Source of the DNA: Spirochaetaceae bacterium
GTDB taxonomy: Bacteria > Spirochaetota > Spirochaetia > SZUA-6 > Fen-1364
Assembly: GCA_003154555.1 (NCBI GenBank)
Contig: PMDT01000058.1
Location: forward strand, 15,587 to 24,686
Length of the DNA stretch: 9,100 nt
Direction: 5' to 3'
In this document: positions 7,420 through 9,100 of the stretch, one piece after another
Numbering within the stretch: position 1 is the first letter of the stretch
Layout: each line of letters starts with the position of its first letter
Notes under the pieces: model-generated
The model's input: only the letters and a program-made list of their open reading frames with translations
Told to the model about the DNA's origin: nothing
The model's database searches: none
Translations under genes and position numbers: made by a program

Positions 7420-9100
7420 TTCCCTGCTCCATTCTTGAAAGCATTTCCTCATCAGTGTCCGAGAAGGACGCACACACCACCAGTTTCGTCCATGCCGATT
7501 CCGTCGTAAGCGGGCCCATGGGGATCGCCCCTTCGCGCCACAGCTCGTGGGAGCTTGTATAGCGGGAGAAGTCCACGATTCCCTCCTGCTGTGACGTGCA
7601 GAAGATATGCACGCCCTTGTCCCGCGCGGCAAGAAGCGCCCGACGCAGCGAGTAGGGTGAGTCGCGGAGATTGGCCGTGCCTGTATCGTACAGCTCGAGC
7701 ACGAAGTTCTTCACGCCGCGATCCATGAGCTCGATGAGATAGTCCCCCCGCATGCCAGGGTAGACGCGGAGAATAAGAGAGGTATTTATGGCGGCCTCCA
7801 GGCGCGCGCGCAGCGCGTCGCGATCCTGGGCAAACGGCACCTCGGCAAAGAGCGGGCTTCCGGTGTGACAAGGCTTCTCCATGTTCCAGTTGCGGAAGCC
7901 GTCAACGGCGATCCGTTCGAATTTCAGATTGACCGGAGAGAGAATCCTGCCCCCGAAGGCCACGTACACACCGGGCTCCATTTCATCGGCAGCCTGGATT
8001 GCGCGACGCAGGGTAGGGATAGCGTCGCTTCCGGCCCGGCCCGCGGGCTGCAGGGATGCGGCGAGCACGATCGGCACCGGCGGACGGGGGAAAAGCCAGT
8101 AGACGAGCGATGCGGTATAGGCAAGGGTGTCGGTGCCGTGCGTCACGACGATGCCCGCGGCCCTTCCGCCGCGCAGCCTTTCGTCGATGAGGCCGATCAG
8201 CCGGGCCCAGTCTTCGGGCGTGATCTCCTCGGAGAGAATCCGTCCGACTTCACCCTCTTCGAATGCGATCTTCCGCGAAATCCTGCCCTCCGCCTCCAGA
8301 AGGCGCATGATCTCCGCCGGGTCACCCGCGCCGACGTCTCCCTGCGCGGAGGTCGTGCCCGCGATCGCGCCGCCCAGGGAAAGGATCTGGATCACCGACA
8401 CGGCGAGCTTCTGTTTCACGAGCGCCTGGACGAGCGCGGGGTCGGCGCGTCCCGAGGTGGCATGCATGATCTCGCCGATCAGGAACGTCGTGGGCCTGCT
8501 GTCGCCGGCGCGGATTGTTGTTACTGCTGCCGGATTGGCGGCCATGACTTTTTCGATGTAGCCGCCGAGCGCCGCAGGGTCGGTGATCTGCTCCCAGCCC
8601 TTTTCCCTGATGATCACCCCGGGATCCTTGTCCTCGGCAAAGACCGCCTCAACCACGGACTTGGCAATCCGCCCGTGAATGCGTTTGTCCGCCAGAAGCC
8701 GAAGCATCTCGGCAAAGCGCACCGGTGTGAGGGGGCTCTGTGACAGCGACATGCCGCTCCTGTTGAGATGCTTCTTCACGTCGGAAGCAAGCCACAGGGC
8801 CGCGCTCGTGGCATCCGCACCCAGCTTCACCGCGGTCTCGAAGAAATCGGCAGTCTCCTTCTCTTCGCAGAGGAAATCCGACTGGTCCTCTGACAGCCCG
8901 AAGGAGTCGATGAATCGCTGCTTGCGCACCTCGGGAAGCTCGACGAGCGCATTCTCGACGCCGCGAAGGAACGCCGCGTCCGGTGCGAAAGGCGGCAGGT
9001 CGGGTTCCGGGAAGTAGCGGTAGTCCGACGAGCTCTCCTTGGTGCGCATGCTCTCCGTGACATCGCGGTTCTCATTCCACAGGCGCGTCTCCTGCGAGAC
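7400..9100 (-). CDS. gatB: GatB C-terminal part fused to an asparaginase/GatD-like amidase (5' end beyond window)
   Basis: Entering from the right edge, the frame is open to 9100; I number residues from the Met at 9049. The first part is bacterial GatB, the subunit that holds Asp-tRNA(Asn) or Glu-tRNA(Gln) during amidation: QETRLW at the edge, RTKESSSDYRYFPEPDLPP (2-20), the helical domain, then a full YqeY-like tail (about 110-215) with GRIAKSVVE, ANPAAV and GEIMHATSGRADP. The asparaginase fold follows at once from about residue 217 to 549: VIQILSLGGAIAGT, ILSEEITPEDW (binding Ser273), VVTHGTDT (Thr306, Asp307), Lys376, TSQQEG and a normal C-terminus. The expected TGGT motif is LGGA, so the first catalytic Thr is Ala228. 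No GatE-type insertion is visible between cradle and helical domain. Probable role: second step of Asn-tRNA synthesis with the adjacent AspRS. Catalysis by the amidase domain is uncertain. Confidence 0.93.
   Translation of the reverse strand, partial: VSQETRLWNENRDVTESMRTKESSSDYRYFPEPDLPPFAPDAAFLRGVENALVELPEVRKQRFIDSFGLSEDQSDFLCEEKETADFFETAVKLGADATSAALWLASDVKKHLNRSGMSLSQSPLTPVRFAEMLRLLADKRIHGRIAKSVVEAVFAEDKDPGVIIREKGWEQITDPAALGGYIEKVMAANPAAVTTIRAGDSRPTTFLIGEIMHATSGRADPALVQALVKQKLAVSVIQILSLGGAIAGTTSAQGDVGAGDPAEIMRLLEAEGRISRKIAFEEGEVGRILSEEITPEDWARLIGLIDERLRGGRAAGIVVTHGTDTLAYTASLVYWLFPRPPVPIVLAASLQPAGRAGSDAIPTLRRAIQAADEMEPGVYVAFGGRILSPVNLKFERIAVDGFRNWNMEKPCHTGSPLFAEVPFAQDRDALRARLEAAINTSLILRVYPGMRGDYLIELMDRGVKNFVLELYDTGTANLRDSPYSLRRALLAARDKGVHIFCTSQQEGIVDFSRYTSSHELWREGAIPMGPLTTESAWTKLVVCASFSDTDEEMLSRMEQGNADACL
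7422..7430 (-). promoter_or_regulatory. aspS ribosome-binding site inside the upstream gene
   Basis: GGAG (7430-7427) lies seven bases before the aspS ATG at 7419, with a second purine stretch AGGG (7425-7422) closer in. Both are inside the last codons of the GatB fusion, which ends at 7400. This fixes the aspS start at the residue where the OB-fold begins and implies translational coupling. Confidence 0.7.

Noticed and set aside
6595..7509. 304-residue plus-strand open frame opposite aspS
   Set aside because: Low-complexity, charged translation with no motifs; fully explained as a shadow of aspS.
7420..7632. Longer N-terminus for aspS starting at 7632
   Set aside because: The added 71 residues have no similarity to AspRS and are the out-of-frame reading of the amidase gene; the OB-fold begins right at 7419, where a ribosome-binding site is placed correctly.
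7865..8743. 292-residue plus-strand open frame opposite the amidase fusion
   Set aside because: No domain or ribosome-binding site evidence; the minus-strand frame carries clear family motifs over the same bases.
7400..9049. Reading the fusion as a free-standing gene starting at the ATG at 9049
   Set aside because: The Met at 9049 is inside a conserved GatB segment, and the frame continues with GatB residues (QETRLW) to the window edge, so the true start is outside.
7400..9100. Classical archaeal GatDE
   Set aside because: The subunits are fused in the order B-type then D-type, the visible GatB lacks the GatE AspRS-like insertion, and the partner gene is AspRS, which points to Asn- rather than Gln-tRNA synthesis.

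Overview
All genes that I can support lie on the minus strand, so transcription runs from the right edge to the left edge. The DNA is GC-rich and bacterial. Evidence for bacteria: Shine-Dalgarno sites, a GatB-type amidotransferase subunit, a BMP-family ABC importer and an AI-2E/PerM-type membrane protein. I cannot name the phylum from sequence alone. An anaerobic lineage such as a high-GC spirochaete is only a guess.

Right part (9100 to 6145), translation module: a gene entering from the right edge encodes the C-terminal half of GatB, the tRNA-binding subunit of aminoacyl-tRNA amidotransferase. It is fused in frame, with almost no linker, to a complete L-asparaginase/GatD-like amidase domain. 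Its last 20 bases overlap the start of aspS, an archaeal-type aspartyl-tRNA synthetase. That synthetase carries His and Pro at the two positions known to mark non-discriminating enzymes. Together the pair reads as an indirect Asn-tRNA(Asn) pathway: AspRS would mischarge tRNA(Asn) with Asp, and the GatB fusion would amidate it. Bacteria normally use GatCAB with the amidase-signature protein GatA; here an archaeal GatD-like amidase is attached to a bacterial GatB. The fused amidase has lost the first catalytic threonine (GGT is GGA here) but keeps the Thr-Asp pair and the Lys. This is the most unusual part of the window.

Middle gap (6144 to 5836): a 309-base non-coding stretch. It holds a small hairpin just after aspS, a GC-rich imperfect repeat, and an AT-rich island with a sigma70-like promoter for the next operon.

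Left part (5835 to 1), transport operon: a secreted BMP-family binding protein is followed by a strong hairpin with a U-run (likely partial terminator or attenuator). Then come a double-domain ATPase and two permeases, overlapping end to start. This is a complete importer of the BmpA/PnrA/NupABC type, probably for nucleosides or a related small molecule. The last gene, an AI-2E family membrane protein, starts 4 bases after the second permease and runs off the left edge.
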